A stretch of DNA of 64,000 bases from Nioella sp964229645 (GCF_964229645.1 NZ_CAXREX010000324.1:21973-85972); one strand, 5' to 3'. Positions 43,212 through 52,148 are shown, counted from the stretch's first letter. The notes: generated by a model not told the origin, from the letters alone. Made by a program: numbers and translations.

Positions 43212-44426
43212 ATGGAAATCACGATTCAAAGACTTGGCCACAAGGGCGACGGCATTGCCGAGGGCCCGATCCTTGCGCCCCTGACTCTGCCGGGCGAAAC
43301 CGTCGACGGTGATGTCGTGGACGGCCGCATGGACACCCCCCGCATCCTCGCCCCCTCGCCCGACCGGGTCAAAGCCCCCTGCCCCCATTTCCGCCAATGC
43401 GGAGGCTGCGCGTTGCAGCATGCCTCGGACGCGTTCCTTGCCCGCTGGAAACAGGAGGTCGTCGAAACCGCCCTTGCCGCGCAGGGCCTGACGACCGAGT
43501 TCCGCCCCATCCACATATCCCCCCCGCGCAGCCGCCGCCGCGCCACGCTCGCGGGCACCCGCACCAAGAAGGGCGCGCTTGTCGGCTTTCACGCCCGCCG
43601 CTCGGACACGATCGTGCCGATCACCGATTGCCACGTGCTGCACCCGGACCTCGTGGCCGTGCTCCCGACGCTTGAACAGATCACCCGCCTTGGCGGTTCG
43701 CGCAGCGCGACGCTCGCCTTCGCGCTCACCCGCTCCGAAAACGGCATCGACTGCGCCGTCACCGGTGGCAAGCCGCTCGAAGAGGCGCTGCGCCTCGCCC
43801 TGCCGCAATTCATCCGCCAGTTCGCCCGCCTGACCTGGGACGGAGAGACCGTGTTTACCGAGACCCCGCCCACGCAAAGCTTCGGCACCGTCACCGTCAC
43901 CCCGCCGCCCGGCAGCTTCCTGCAAGCCACCCCCGATGGCGAAGCCGCCCTCGTCGCCGCCATGAAAGAGGCCGTGGCAGGCGCGCGGCATGTCGTCGAT
44001 CTCTTCTCCGGCGCGGGCACCTTCACCTTCCCGATCGCCGCTGCCGCGCCCGTCCACGCCGTCGAAGGCGACAGGGCGATGATCGCGGCACTCGACCACG
44101 GCACGCGCCATGCCACCGGCATCAAGAAGGTCACCGCCGAGCAGCGCGACCTCTTCCGCCGTCCGCTGATGGCCGAAGATCTCGCCCCTTATGACGCCGC
44201 CGTCATCGACCCGCCGCGCGCGGGCGCCGAGGCGCAGGTGCGGGAACTGGCCGCGTCCGATGTCGCCAGGATCGGCTTCGTCTCCTGCAACCCGGTCACC
44301 TTCGCGCGCGATGCGAAAATACTCACCGATGCGGGATATCGCCTCGACTGGGTGCAGGTGGTCGATCAGTTCCGCTGGAGCCCGCATATCGAAATTGCCG
44401 ACGCCTTCTCGCGCCCACATATGTAA
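43212..44426 (+). CDS. 23S rRNA m5U methyltransferase family protein (RlmD/TrmA type)
   Basis: The 404-residue protein has an N-terminal TRAM-like domain, an Fe-S cluster motif C-x5-C-x2-C in CPHFRQCGGCALQHAS, motif I VVDLFSGAGTFTFPIAA and the nucleophile loop FVSCNPVTFARD near the C-terminus. This is the RlmD/RlmCD pattern for U-to-m5U modification. Rhodobacteraceae carry one such gene, but its exact site (1939 or another) is not proven by sequence. Confidence 0.88.
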   Translation: MEITIQRLGHKGDGIAEGPILAPLTLPGETVDGDVVDGRMDTPRILAPSPDRVKAPCPHFRQCGGCALQHASDAFLARWKQEVVETALAAQGLTTEFRPIHISPPRSRRRATLAGTRTKKGALVGFHARRSDTIVPITDCHVLHPDLVAVLPTLEQITRLGGSRSATLAFALTRSENGIDCAVTGGKPLEEALRLALPQFIRQFARLTWDGETVFTETPPTQSFGTVTVTPPPGSFLQATPDGEAALVAAMKEAVAGARHVVDLFSGAGTFTFPIAAAAPVHAVEGDRAMIAALDHGTRHATGIKKVTAEQRDLFRRPLMAEDLAPYDAAVIDPPRAGAEAQVRELAASDVARIGFVSCNPVTFARDAKILTDAGYRLDWVQVVDQFRWSPHIEIADAFSRPHM

Positions 44427-44450
44427 CCCGCATTTCGAGGGAGGCATTTG

Positions 44451-45218
44451 ATGCAGGAACGGCTTCGGACCTGGCTGGAAACGGCACTGGTGCGCAACAC
44501 GATCATCGGCGTGATCCTGTTCAACGCGGTGATCCTGGGGCTGGAAACCTCCGGCCCCGTCATGGCCAGGGCGGGCGGGCTCATCACGCGGCTCGACCAG
44601 CTTTGCCTCGCGTTCTTCGTGCTGGAGCTGTCGACCAAGCTCATCGCCTATGGCCCCCGCTTCTTCCGCTCGGGCTGGAACCTCTTCGACGCCGCCATCA
44701 TCGGCGTGGCCCTCATCCCCGGCGGCCAGGGATTCGCGGTGCTGCGCTCGCTGCGCATCCTCAGGGTGCTGCGCGTCGTCTCCGTCGCCCCCCGCCTGCG
44801 CCGGGTGGTCGAAGGTTTCGTGCGCGCCCTGCCCGGCATGGGCAGCGTGTTCCTTCTGATGGGGATCATCTTCTATATCGGCGCGGTCATGGCGACCAAG
44901 CTCTTCGGTGACAGCTTCCCCGACTGGTTCGGCGATCTCGGCCGGTCGGCCTACACGCTCTTCCAGGTCATGACGCTGGAAAGCTGGTCGATGGGCATCG
45001 TGCGCCCGGTGCAGGAAATCTACCCCTATGCCTGGGCCTTCTTCGTGCCCTTCATCATGATCACAACCTTCGCCGTGGTGAACCTGCTGGTGGGTCTCAT
45101 CGTGAACTCGATGCAGGACGCCCATTCCGAAGAAGAACACGCCCAGACCGACGCCTATCGCGACGAGGTGCTGGACCGCCTGAAGGCCATCGAGGCGCGG
45201 CTGGACCGGCAGGGATGA
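44451..45218 (+). CDS. Voltage-gated sodium channel, NavBac type
   Basis: The 255-residue six-helix channel has an S4 with regularly spaced arginines (VLRSLRILRVLRVVSVAPRL, starting about residue 98) and the selectivity filter TLESWSM at residues 175-181, with the filter Glu at 177, as in known bacterial sodium channels. The C-terminus after S6 is a short acidic coiled coil. The ATG at 44451 follows GGGAGG. A GNAT gene overlaps its stop by four bases. In marine bacteria such channels feed sodium-driven motility or pH control. Confidence 0.9.
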   Translation: MQERLRTWLETALVRNTIIGVILFNAVILGLETSGPVMARAGGLITRLDQLCLAFFVLELSTKLIAYGPRFFRSGWNLFDAAIIGVALIPGGQGFAVLRSLRILRVLRVVSVAPRLRRVVEGFVRALPGMGSVFLLMGIIFYIGAVMATKLFGDSFPDWFGDLGRSAYTLFQVMTLESWSMGIVRPVQEIYPYAWAFFVPFIMITTFAVVNLLVGLIVNSMQDAHSEEEHAQTDAYRDEVLDRLKAIEARLDRQG

Positions 45219-45685
45219 TCCTGCGCGCCTTCGCCCCCTCAGACCGCGACTGGCTGATCGCCCGCCACCGCAGCCTCTATGGCGCAGAGTTCGGCTTCAC
45301 CCCCGATTTCGGTGACAGCATTGCCGACAAGCTCGACGCCTTCCTCGCCCGGCCGGACCCGGCGAAGCGGCTCTGGATCGCCGAGGAGACGGGCCAGCGC
45401 ATCGGCTCCATCGCCGTCTCCAGCCGCGACGGGTCTGCCTTTCTCAATTTCGTTCTGCTGGAGCCTTCGGCGCGCGGCAGGGGCCTCGGCCATCACCTGA
45501 TGCAACCGGCCCTTGATCATGCCCGTAGCCACGGATTCACCCGGGCAAGGCTCGAAACCTACAGCTGCCTCACTGCCGCCCGCGCCCTCTACCGCGCGCA
45601 TGGCTTCGCGATCGTGGACTCCGAGCCGGGCTGGCGAAGGTTCGGGCAGGTCTTCGACCGGGAGCTCTGGCAACGACGCCTTTGA
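45215..45685 (+). CDS. GNAT-family acetyltransferase
   Basis: The 156-residue protein carries the acetyl-CoA motif LLEPSARGRGLGHHLMQPAL (R-G-x-G-x-x-L) and ends YRAHGFAIVDSEPGWRRFGQ, the classic fold of N-acetyltransferases. The acceptor is unknown. It overlaps the channel gene by ATGA, so both share a message. Confidence 0.85.
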   Translation: MILRAFAPSDRDWLIARHRSLYGAEFGFTPDFGDSIADKLDAFLARPDPAKRLWIAEETGQRIGSIAVSSRDGSAFLNFVLLEPSARGRGLGHHLMQPALDHARSHGFTRARLETYSCLTAARALYRAHGFAIVDSEPGWRRFGQVFDRELWQRRL

Positions 45686-45736
45686 TCCCGGCGCAGTCCC
45701 GCTCTCCCCGGCCAGCGGGCAGACCGCGCCATCGCT

Positions 45737-45900
45737 CTTCTTCTTGGTCCAAATACTCCCGCCGGTGGCACCCTTTCCCCTCGGCCGGGCCAGCCGGAAA
45801 AACCGTGGCACCTCCCTGTCCGGGGCACCGTGGCAACTGCGGCATGACGAGGCTCCCGGCGCAAGCCGGGGGGTGAGGCGGGCCGCTCCCGGGTCGACGC
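45737..45900. repeat. Composite intergenic repeat (copy C)
   Basis: The head (45737-45773) matches copy A over CTTCTTCTTGGTCCAAATAC plus TCCCGCCGG, with one later substitution. Further blocks GTGGCACC, CGGGGGGTGA and GGGCCGC/CCCGGG recur in the same order as at 9871-10030. It lies 52 bp after the GNAT stop. Confidence 0.65.
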
Positions 45901-45954
45901 CGAAGGCGGCGAAACCGGATGTCGTCTGCACGCATGGTGTACGGGGGGTGCACA

Positions 45955-45984
45955 GGGGGTGTACGCATGGCACCCCCCTTTTTT
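45955..45984 (+). terminator. Rho-independent terminator of the channel-GNAT transcript
   Basis: GGGGGTG (45955-45961) pairs with CACCCCC (45971-45977) around a 9-nt loop, followed by CTTTTTT. It ends seven bases before the dxs stop codon. The left arm overlaps the TGTACG/G-run repeat. Confidence 0.85.
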
Positions 45985-45990
45985 CGAGCC

Positions 45991-47916
45991 TCAGGCCTGT
46001 CGGCTCAGTTGCGCCACGCCCAGCACATCGAGCACCTTCGCCTCGATATGTTCGGCGTTCATCGCCGCCGTGGCATACATGTCCTCGGGGCTCGCCTGGT
46101 CGATGAAACTATCGGGCAGAACCATCGACCGGAACTTCAGTCCGCGGTCGAAAACGCCCTCGTCCGCCAGGAGCTGCGCCACGTGGCTGCCGAAGCCGCC
46201 AACGGCGCCCTCCTCGATGGTGATGAGCGCCTCGTGATCCGCGGCAAGCTTCAGAATAAGCTCTGAATCCAAGGGTTTGGCAAAGCGTGCATCGGCAATC
46301 GTCGGCGTGATCCCGCGCGCGGACAGCGCCTCGGCAGCTTTCTGAACTTCGCTCAGCCGGGTCCCGAAAGACAGGATCGCAACCCGCGCGCCCTCCTGGA
46401 TCATCCGGCCCTTGCCGATCTCCAGCGGCTGCCCCCGCTCTGGCATATCCACACCCACACCCTCGCCACGCGGATAGCGGAAGGCAATCGGCCCCGCGTC
46501 ATGGACCGCGGCAGTTGCCACCATGTGCACCAGCTCCGCCTCATCCGCCGCCGCCATCACCACGAAACCGGGCAGATTGGCAAGGAACGCCACGTCGAAA
46601 GACCCCGCATGCGTCGCCCCGTCGGCGCCCACTAAGCCCGCGCGATCAATGGCAAATCTGACGGGCAGGCGCTGGATTGCCACGTCATGCACGACCTGGT
46701 CATAGCCCCTTTGCAGGAAGGTGGAATAGATCGCGCAGAAGGGTTTCATCCCGCCTGCCGCCATCCCCGCGCAGAAGGTCACGGCATGCTGTTCGGCAAT
46801 GCCCACGTCGAAGGTCCGCTTCGGGAAACGCTCGCCAAACAGATCAAGCCCCGTTCCATCCGGCATCGCGGCGGTAACGGCGACGATCTTGTCATCGTCT
46901 TCAGCCTCGCGGATCAGGCTTTGCGCGAAAACCTTGGTATAGGAGGGCGCGTTCGAGGGCGCCTTGCGCTGTTCGCCGGTCACCACGTCGAAGGGCGCGC
47001 GGGCATGGCCACGGTCCGCATGCCCTTCCGCATGCCGAAACCCCTTGCCCTTCTTCGTGATCGCATGGATCAGGATCGGCCCGTCGGCCCGCGCCTTCAC
47101 GGTTCGAAGGACAGACACCAGCTGCTCCATGTCATGCCCGTCGATGGGACCGACATAGGAAAAGCCCAGTTCCTCGAAGAGCGTGCCGCCAACGGTCGCC
47201 GCCTTCAGCAGTTCCTTCGCGCGCCGCGCGCCTTCCTGGAAGGGCTCTGGCAGCAGCGACACAGCGCCCTTGGCGGCGGCCTTCAGTTCCTGGAAGGGCG
47301 CACCCGCATATAGCCGCGAGAGGTAGGAGGAGAGCGCCCCGGTCGGCGGCGCGATGCTCATTTCGTTATCATTGAGGATCACGATCAACCGCTTGCCCAG
47401 GTGGCCCGCGTTGTTCAGCGCCTCGAAGGCCATGCCCCCGGTCAGGGCCCCGTCGCCGATCACGGCAATCGCGTCACCTAGCCCGGTCTCGATCACCCCA
47501 CCCAGGTCGCGCGCCACGGCAAAGCCGAGCGCCGCAGAAATCGAGGTCGAGCTATGCGCCGCGCCGAACGGGTCGTAGGGCGACTCGCTGCGCTTGGTGA
47601 AGCCGGAAATCCCGCCTTTCTTGCGCAGGGTCGGCATCGCCTCGCGCCGTCCGGTCAGGATCTTGTGGGGGTAGCACTGATGGCTCACGTCCCAGATCAC
47701 CTTGTCGCGCGGGGTGTCGAAAACCGCATGCAGCGCCACGGTCAGTTCCACCACGCCAAGCCCTGCGCCGAGGTGCCCGCCGGTCTTGCTGACGGCGGCA
47801 ATCGTCTCGGTGCGCAGATCATCGGCCACATGGCGCAGTTCAGAGACCGACAGCCCGCGCAGATCGGCCGGGGAATGGATCCGGTCCAGATGGGGCGTGT
47901 CGGGGCGGTCGCTCAT
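45991..47916 (-). CDS. dxs: 1-deoxy-D-xylulose-5-phosphate synthase
   Basis: The 641-residue thiamine-diphosphate enzyme condenses pyruvate and glyceraldehyde 3-phosphate, the first step of the MEP isoprenoid pathway. The ThDP motif VIGDGALTGGMAFEALNNAG and the DVGIAEQHAVTFCAGMA segment are typical, as is the length. The ATG at 47916 follows CGGAGACC. ispA ends 18 bp upstream, so both isoprenoid genes share a message with xseB and two HDAC genes. Confidence 0.96.
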   Translation of the reverse strand: MSDRPDTPHLDRIHSPADLRGLSVSELRHVADDLRTETIAAVSKTGGHLGAGLGVVELTVALHAVFDTPRDKVIWDVSHQCYPHKILTGRREAMPTLRKKGGISGFTKRSESPYDPFGAAHSSTSISAALGFAVARDLGGVIETGLGDAIAVIGDGALTGGMAFEALNNAGHLGKRLIVILNDNEMSIAPPTGALSSYLSRLYAGAPFQELKAAAKGAVSLLPEPFQEGARRAKELLKAATVGGTLFEELGFSYVGPIDGHDMEQLVSVLRTVKARADGPILIHAITKKGKGFRHAEGHADRGHARAPFDVVTGEQRKAPSNAPSYTKVFAQSLIREAEDDDKIVAVTAAMPDGTGLDLFGERFPKRTFDVGIAEQHAVTFCAGMAAGGMKPFCAIYSTFLQRGYDQVVHDVAIQRLPVRFAIDRAGLVGADGATHAGSFDVAFLANLPGFVVMAAADEAELVHMVATAAVHDAGPIAFRYPRGEGVGVDMPERGQPLEIGKGRMIQEGARVAILSFGTRLSEVQKAAEALSARGITPTIADARFAKPLDSELILKLAADHEALITIEEGAVGGFGSHVAQLLADEGVFDRGLKFRSMVLPDSFIDQASPEDMYATAAMNAEHIEAKVLDVLGVAQLSRQA

Positions 47917-47934
47917 GAAGGTCTCCGAATTCGG

Positions 47935-48801
47935 TTACTGGTCGCGGGCGATAACGAAACGGGCCAGATCCCGCAAGGTTTCCGCGTCCGGACCGAAGGC
48001 ATCGAGCGCGTCAATCGCCTCGTCGATCAGGGCGCGGGCGCGGGCTTTCGCGCCATCGAGACCCAGAAGCGAAACGAATGTCGCCTTGCCCGCCTCGGCA
48101 TCCTTGCGCAGCGCCTTGCCTGCTTTCTCGGCATCGCCTTCAACATCCAAGATGTCGTCGGCGATCTGAAAAGCAAGGCCAACGGCGCGTGCATAGCGCC
48201 GCAGGGGGCTAGGATCGGCCCGGCCAAGGATCGCGCCGGCGACCACCGGCCATTCCAGAAGCGCCCCGGTCTTGTTGGCCTGCAATTCGGTAATCTGGTC
48301 GAGCGTCAGGGGACGATCCGCCGTTTCAGCCGCGATGTCCTGCGCCTGGCCCAGGACCATGCCTTGCGGGCCAGAGGCGCGGGCAAGGGTCAGCACCAGG
48401 TCTGCCCGCTGGTCGGCGTCACCCGTGGCCGGATCGGCCAGCAGCTCGAACGCGAAGCTTTGCAGCGCGTCGCCCACCAGCACCGCCGTTGCATCGTCCC
48501 ATTTCCTGTGCACTGTCGGCAGGCCCCGGCGCAGGTCGTCGTCGTCCATGCAGGGCAGATCGTCATGAACAAGGCTGTAGGCATGGATGCATTCGACGGC
48601 GCAGGCCGCCTGCATCGCCCCGCGAGCAGAGCCGCCAGTCAGCCGCGCCGCTTCCAGCACGAGGAATCCACGCAACCGCTTGCCGCCCGCCGTCGCGTAG
48701 CGCATGCCTTCGGCGACCCGGTCAGACCCCAGCACTGCCATGCGATCCGATAGGGCGCGGGCAATCGCGTCCTGCGCGTCAGTCAGTTGCAACTTGAACA
48801 A
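47935..48801 (-). CDS. ispA: Polyprenyl synthetase (farnesyl diphosphate synthase type)
   Basis: The 288-residue prenyltransferase has both aspartate-rich motifs: LVHDDLPCMDDDDLRRG and FQIADDILDVEGD. It extends IPP and DMAPP to GPP or FPP. The first methionine is encoded by TTG at 48801; a GAGGGG motif lies at the xseB 3' end, three bases before the start of the spacer. Its place between xseB and dxs is a common alphaproteobacterial order. Confidence 0.93.
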   Translation of the reverse strand: MFKLQLTDAQDAIARALSDRMAVLGSDRVAEGMRYATAGGKRLRGFLVLEAARLTGGSARGAMQAACAVECIHAYSLVHDDLPCMDDDDLRRGLPTVHRKWDDATAVLVGDALQSFAFELLADPATGDADQRADLVLTLARASGPQGMVLGQAQDIAAETADRPLTLDQITELQANKTGALLEWPVVAGAILGRADPSPLRRYARAVGLAFQIADDILDVEGDAEKAGKALRKDAEAGKATFVSLLGLDGAKARARALIDEAIDALDAFGPDAETLRDLARFVIARDQ

Positions 48802-48804
48802 GGA

Positions 48805-49050
48805 TCACAGCCCCTCGACCGGCTTCGCCCCCGTGGGCTGCCCGTTGGCATCCAGCGTGATCTGCGCGACCTTTTCCTCGGCCTCCTTCAGCTTCGCCTC
48901 GCAGCGCGCCTTGAGCGCAGCCCCACGTTCGTAAAGCTTGATGGAATCCTCCAGCGCCACGTCACCCCGGTCGAGCTGACCCACCACCGTTTCCAGTTCC
49001 CGGATCGCTTCTTCGAAGCTCATGTCCTCGATCGGTTTTTGGTCGCTCAT
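48805..49050 (-). CDS. xseB: Exodeoxyribonuclease VII small subunit
   Basis: The 81-residue protein has the XseB pattern SFEEAIRELETVVGQLDRGD followed by VALEDSIKLYERG. It joins XseA to make exonuclease VII, which degrades single-stranded DNA. It overlaps the HDAC gene upstream by ATGA. The xseA gene is not in the window. Confidence 0.93.
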   Translation of the reverse strand: MSDQKPIEDMSFEEAIRELETVVGQLDRGDVALEDSIKLYERGAALKARCEAKLKEAEEKVAQITLDANGQPTGAKPVEGL

Positions 49051-49985
49051 CTGCTTCTCTCCGTCAAAACGCGCACATGGGTGGCAGCCGAAGCTGCAAG
49101 GGCGTCCAGATCATAGCCGCCTTCGAGTGTCGAGACCATGCGGCCACCGCAATGCCTATCCGCAATATCGCATAGCCGGTGCGTGAGCCACTCGTAATCC
49201 CCTTCCACCCAGGCCAGTTGCGACAGCGGATCGGCGGCGTGGCAGTCGAACCCGGCCGAGACCAGCAGAAGCTCTGGCCGGAACGCCTCCAGCCTCGGGA
49301 AAACCCGCGCTTCATAGGCCTCTCGCATCGCCTTGCCGCCGGTGCCGGGGGCAAGCGGAACGTTCACCACGTTGTCATGCGCGCCGGTTTCACTGACATC
49401 GCCAGTATCGGGCCACAGCGGCATTTGCTGCGATGTCACCAACAGGGCGCGCGGCTCGTCCCACAACAGGGCTTGCGTCCCGTTGCCGTGATGGACGTCG
49501 AAATCGACGATGGCAACGCGAGACAGCCCGTGGCAATCAAGCGCGTGTTTCGCCCCGATCGCCACGTTGCCGAAGAAGCAAAACCCCATGGGCAATTCCT
49601 GCTCGGCGTGGTGGCCCGGCGGACGCACGGCGGCAAACGCGTTGGTCAACTCGCCGGACAGCACAAGGTCGATCGCCCGTTGAACGCCCCCCACGGCGCG
49701 GTAAAGCGCGGGCAGGGATGTGGGCGACAGGAAGGTTTCCTCGTCGGTGTCGGGGTCCAGCATCGTGAAGCCCTGCGCCGGAACACTTGCGCGTATGTGG
49801 TCGAGATAAGCGGGCGTATGCAGCGTCAGAAGGCTGCCATCACTGGCCAGCGGGGCCTCGTAACGAAAAAGCCGCAACCCCTCCAGCGCGTGCAGAACGC
49901 GGGCCAGCCGTGCGGGTTGTTCGTGGACATGGGCGGGCGTCACATGCGCAAGGCAATCGGGATGGGTGACAAGCCCAGTGCCCAC
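49047..49985 (-). CDS. Histone deacetylase-family protein, copy 2
   Basis: The 312-residue class II HDAC-fold hydrolase has the zinc and charge-relay motifs RPPGHHAEQE, IVDFDVHHGNGTQ, SAGFDCHAADPL and STLEGGYDLDALA. Bacterial homologues deacetylate small amines (acetylpolyamines) or lysines. The start is GTG at 49985, one base after the neighbouring paralogue, with GGAGG upstream. It is adjacent to and similar to copy 1 but clearly diverged. Confidence 0.9.
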   Translation of the reverse strand: MGTGLVTHPDCLAHVTPAHVHEQPARLARVLHALEGLRLFRYEAPLASDGSLLTLHTPAYLDHIRASVPAQGFTMLDPDTDEETFLSPTSLPALYRAVGGVQRAIDLVLSGELTNAFAAVRPPGHHAEQELPMGFCFFGNVAIGAKHALDCHGLSRVAIVDFDVHHGNGTQALLWDEPRALLVTSQQMPLWPDTGDVSETGAHDNVVNVPLAPGTGGKAMREAYEARVFPRLEAFRPELLLVSAGFDCHAADPLSQLAWVEGDYEWLTHRLCDIADRHCGGRMVSTLEGGYDLDALAASAATHVRVLTERSR

Positions 49986-49986
49986 C

Positions 49987-50913
49987 TCAGGCCTCCATCA
50001 ACCCGGCCACATGCACCGCGACCGACGCGGCCAGGGCATCGAGGTTGTAGCCCCCTTCCAAAGACGACACGACGCGGCCCGCGCAGGTAGCGTCGGCCAC
50101 CTTGCACAGTTCCCGCGTGAGCCAGGCGAAATCCTCGGTCGACCAGTTGAGGTTCGCCAGCGGGTCATCCTCGTGCGCGTCGAAGCCTGCCGAGATCAGC
50201 AAGAGCTCGGGCTCGAATTCCTCCACCCTTCGCAGAAGCCGCGACCCGTAGACAGAGCGCATCGTCACCCCATCGGTGCCGGGCGACAGGGGGGCATTGA
50301 TCACGTTGCCATGCGCGCCCCGTTCATGGGCGGCCCCGGTGCCGGGATAGAGCGGCATCTGGTGCGACGAGATGAAAAGCGTGCGCGGCTCGTCCCACAG
50401 AAGGTCCTGCGTGCCGTTGCCGTGGTGCACATCGAAATCCACGATGGCGACGCGCGACAGCCCATGCCGTTCGAGCGCGTGCTTGGCGGCGATAGCGACG
50501 TTTCCGAACAGGCAGAAGCCCATGGCCCGGGCCTTTTCGGCATGGTGGCCGGGCGGTCGGGTCGCAACGAAAGCGTTCTTCGCCTCGCCCGCCAGAACGG
50601 CATCCACAGCGGCAAGGCAGCCACCCACGCCGCGCAGCGCGGCCTCCCAGGTGCCGGGCGACATCGACGTGTCGGGGTCGAGCGCGGCAAAGCCCGTATC
50701 GGGGGCCGCATTCCTGATCGCCGACACATGGGACGCGGGGTGTGCCAGCAGTAGGTCGGACTCTTCCGCCATGGGCGAGGGGCGGCGATCGAGCCCGTCG
50801 AACTCGGGTGCGGACAGCGCGCGGTTGACATGGTCCAGCCGCGCGATCTGTTCGGGATGGCCGGGCGGCATCTGGTGTGAAAGCCCGGCGTCATTGGTCA
50901 TCAGGATCGTCAT
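49987..50913 (-). CDS. Histone deacetylase-family protein, copy 1
   Basis: The 308-residue paralogue has the same catalytic set: RPPGHHAEKA, IVDFDVHHGNGTQ, SAGFDAHEDDPL and SSLEGGYNLDALA. The ATG at 50913 follows GAGGTGTCAA and is eight bases after petR, so petP-petR-HDAC1-HDAC2-xseB-ispA-dxs may form a long transcript. I infer that one copy may prefer a different acyl substrate. Confidence 0.9.
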   Translation of the reverse strand: MTILMTNDAGLSHQMPPGHPEQIARLDHVNRALSAPEFDGLDRRPSPMAEESDLLLAHPASHVSAIRNAAPDTGFAALDPDTSMSPGTWEAALRGVGGCLAAVDAVLAGEAKNAFVATRPPGHHAEKARAMGFCLFGNVAIAAKHALERHGLSRVAIVDFDVHHGNGTQDLLWDEPRTLFISSHQMPLYPGTGAAHERGAHGNVINAPLSPGTDGVTMRSVYGSRLLRRVEEFEPELLLISAGFDAHEDDPLANLNWSTEDFAWLTRELCKVADATCAGRVVSSLEGGYNLDALAASVAVHVAGLMEA

Positions 50914-50921
50914 TTGACACC

Positions 50922-51635
50922 TCAGTCGGGGGCCAGCATGTAGCCCGCGCCGCGCACCGTCTGAAGGTAGCGCGGCTGTTTCGGATCGGCCTCAATCTTG
51001 CGGCGCAGGCGGGTGATCTGCACATCGACCGCGCGTTCCTGGCTGGTAGAGCTGCCAACCCCCTTGTCGCGCCCGAGATCTTCGACCAGCTGCGCCCGGC
51101 TGACCGGCTCATTGGGGCAGGCCGAGAAGATACGCATCAGGGCCGATTCCGTCGCGGTCAGGCGGATTGGTGTCTGGCCTTTCCACATCTCACCGCGCTC
51201 AAGGTCATAGCGGATCTGCCCCAGGTGCAGCATCTTGGGGGTTCCCTGCGCCTCTGCCACGCTTGGCATGCGCCGCAGGATGGCATTGATGCGCAGCAGC
51301 AACTCGCGCGGCTCAAAGGGCTTGGCAAGGTAATCGTCGGCCCCGGCTTCCAGGCCCGAAATCCGGTCATCGGCTTCGCCGCGCGCGGTCAGCAACAGGA
51401 TTGGCGTGGCGATGTCCTGACGCAGCGATCTGGTCAGGCTGATCCCATCTTCGCCCGGCATCATCACGTCGAGCACGATCATGTCAAACTCCAGCCCGGC
51501 CAACAGGCGACGGGCATGAGCGGCGTCGCGGGCCGCACTGACGATATAGCCGTTACGGATCAGGAACTTCTGAAGAAGTCCCCGGATGCGCTCGTCATCA
51601 TCGACGATTAAAAGATGTGCCGCCGGATCGCCCAT
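50922..51635 (-). CDS. petR: Response regulator PetR, OmpR family
   Basis: The 237-residue regulator has a receiver (Asp in IVLDVMMPGEDG, Lys in YLAKPF) and an OmpR/PhoB winged helix (RLTATESALMRIFS, RAVDVQITRLRRKIE). It resembles PetR of Rhodobacter capsulatus, needed for respiratory and photosynthetic growth and located there next to petABC. It starts directly after the petP stop. Here it lies next to HDAC genes rather than bc1 genes. Confidence 0.85.
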   Translation of the reverse strand: MGDPAAHLLIVDDDERIRGLLQKFLIRNGYIVSAARDAAHARRLLAGLEFDMIVLDVMMPGEDGISLTRSLRQDIATPILLLTARGEADDRISGLEAGADDYLAKPFEPRELLLRINAILRRMPSVAEAQGTPKMLHLGQIRYDLERGEMWKGQTPIRLTATESALMRIFSACPNEPVSRAQLVEDLGRDKGVGSSTSQERAVDVQITRLRRKIEADPKQPRYLQTVRGAGYMLAPD

Positions 51636-52148
51636 TTACCCCCCATCTGAATTGGAAAGGTAATGGTGTCGAAGCTCCGGGTCCATCATCTGTTCCAGCA
51701 CTGTGCGAAACCCTGCCACGGCCTCGGGTCCGGCAACACGGTAAGCCGCGCGCATCCTGGTGCGCTGCGCCTCGGACAGCTCGCGTTCCAGCGAAATGCC
51801 CTTGTCGGTGAGGTAGAGGTGGCGTTCCCGCTTGTCGCGAGTGCCCACGCGGCTTTCGACCAATCCATCCTCGACAAGCGTGCGCAGGACCCGGTTGAGC
51901 GACTGCTTGGTCACGCCGAGAATGGCCAGCAGGTTGTTGACCGTCGTGCCGGGGCTTCGGTTGATGAAGTGGATCGCGCGGTGATGGGCACGGCCGTAGG
52001 CATAGTTTTCGAGGATCCGGTCCGGGTCTGCGGTAAATCCGCGATAGGCGAAGAACATCGCCTCGATCCCGCGCCGAAGCTGTTCATCGGTGAGGAAAAG
52101 CAGGCTTTCGCCGCTGCTTACAGGATTTGCCGCGCCCCGTTCGGCCAT
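51636..52148 (-). CDS. petP: MarR-family regulator PetP
   Basis: The 170-residue MarR protein has a winged helix (NNLLAILGVTKQSLNRVLRT and RDKRERHLYLTDKG). In R. capsulatus petP precedes petR, and the same order and contact are seen here. The ATG at 52148 follows GGGGAGGCG. It diverges from ilvE across a 180-bp gap. Confidence 0.85.
   Translation of the reverse strand: MAERGAANPVSSGESLLFLTDEQLRRGIEAMFFAYRGFTADPDRILENYAYGRAHHRAIHFINRSPGTTVNNLLAILGVTKQSLNRVLRTLVEDGLVESRVGTRDKRERHLYLTDKGISLERELSEAQRTRMRAAYRVAGPEAVAGFRTVLEQMMDPELRHHYLSNSDGG

Larger units (their letters stand above)
45686..45990. other. 305-bp intergenic region with repeat and terminator, no gene
   Basis: This gap between the convergent GNAT and dxs genes contains a copy of the composite repeat (45737-45900), a G-run repeat block (45936-45950) and a strong plus-strand terminator. 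I see no plausible coding region or RNA gene other than these. Confidence 0.6.

Noticed and set aside
42819..45140. 773-residue minus-strand frame over VOC, RlmD and channel genes
   Set aside because: It crosses three well-supported plus-strand genes; it is an artefact of high GC.
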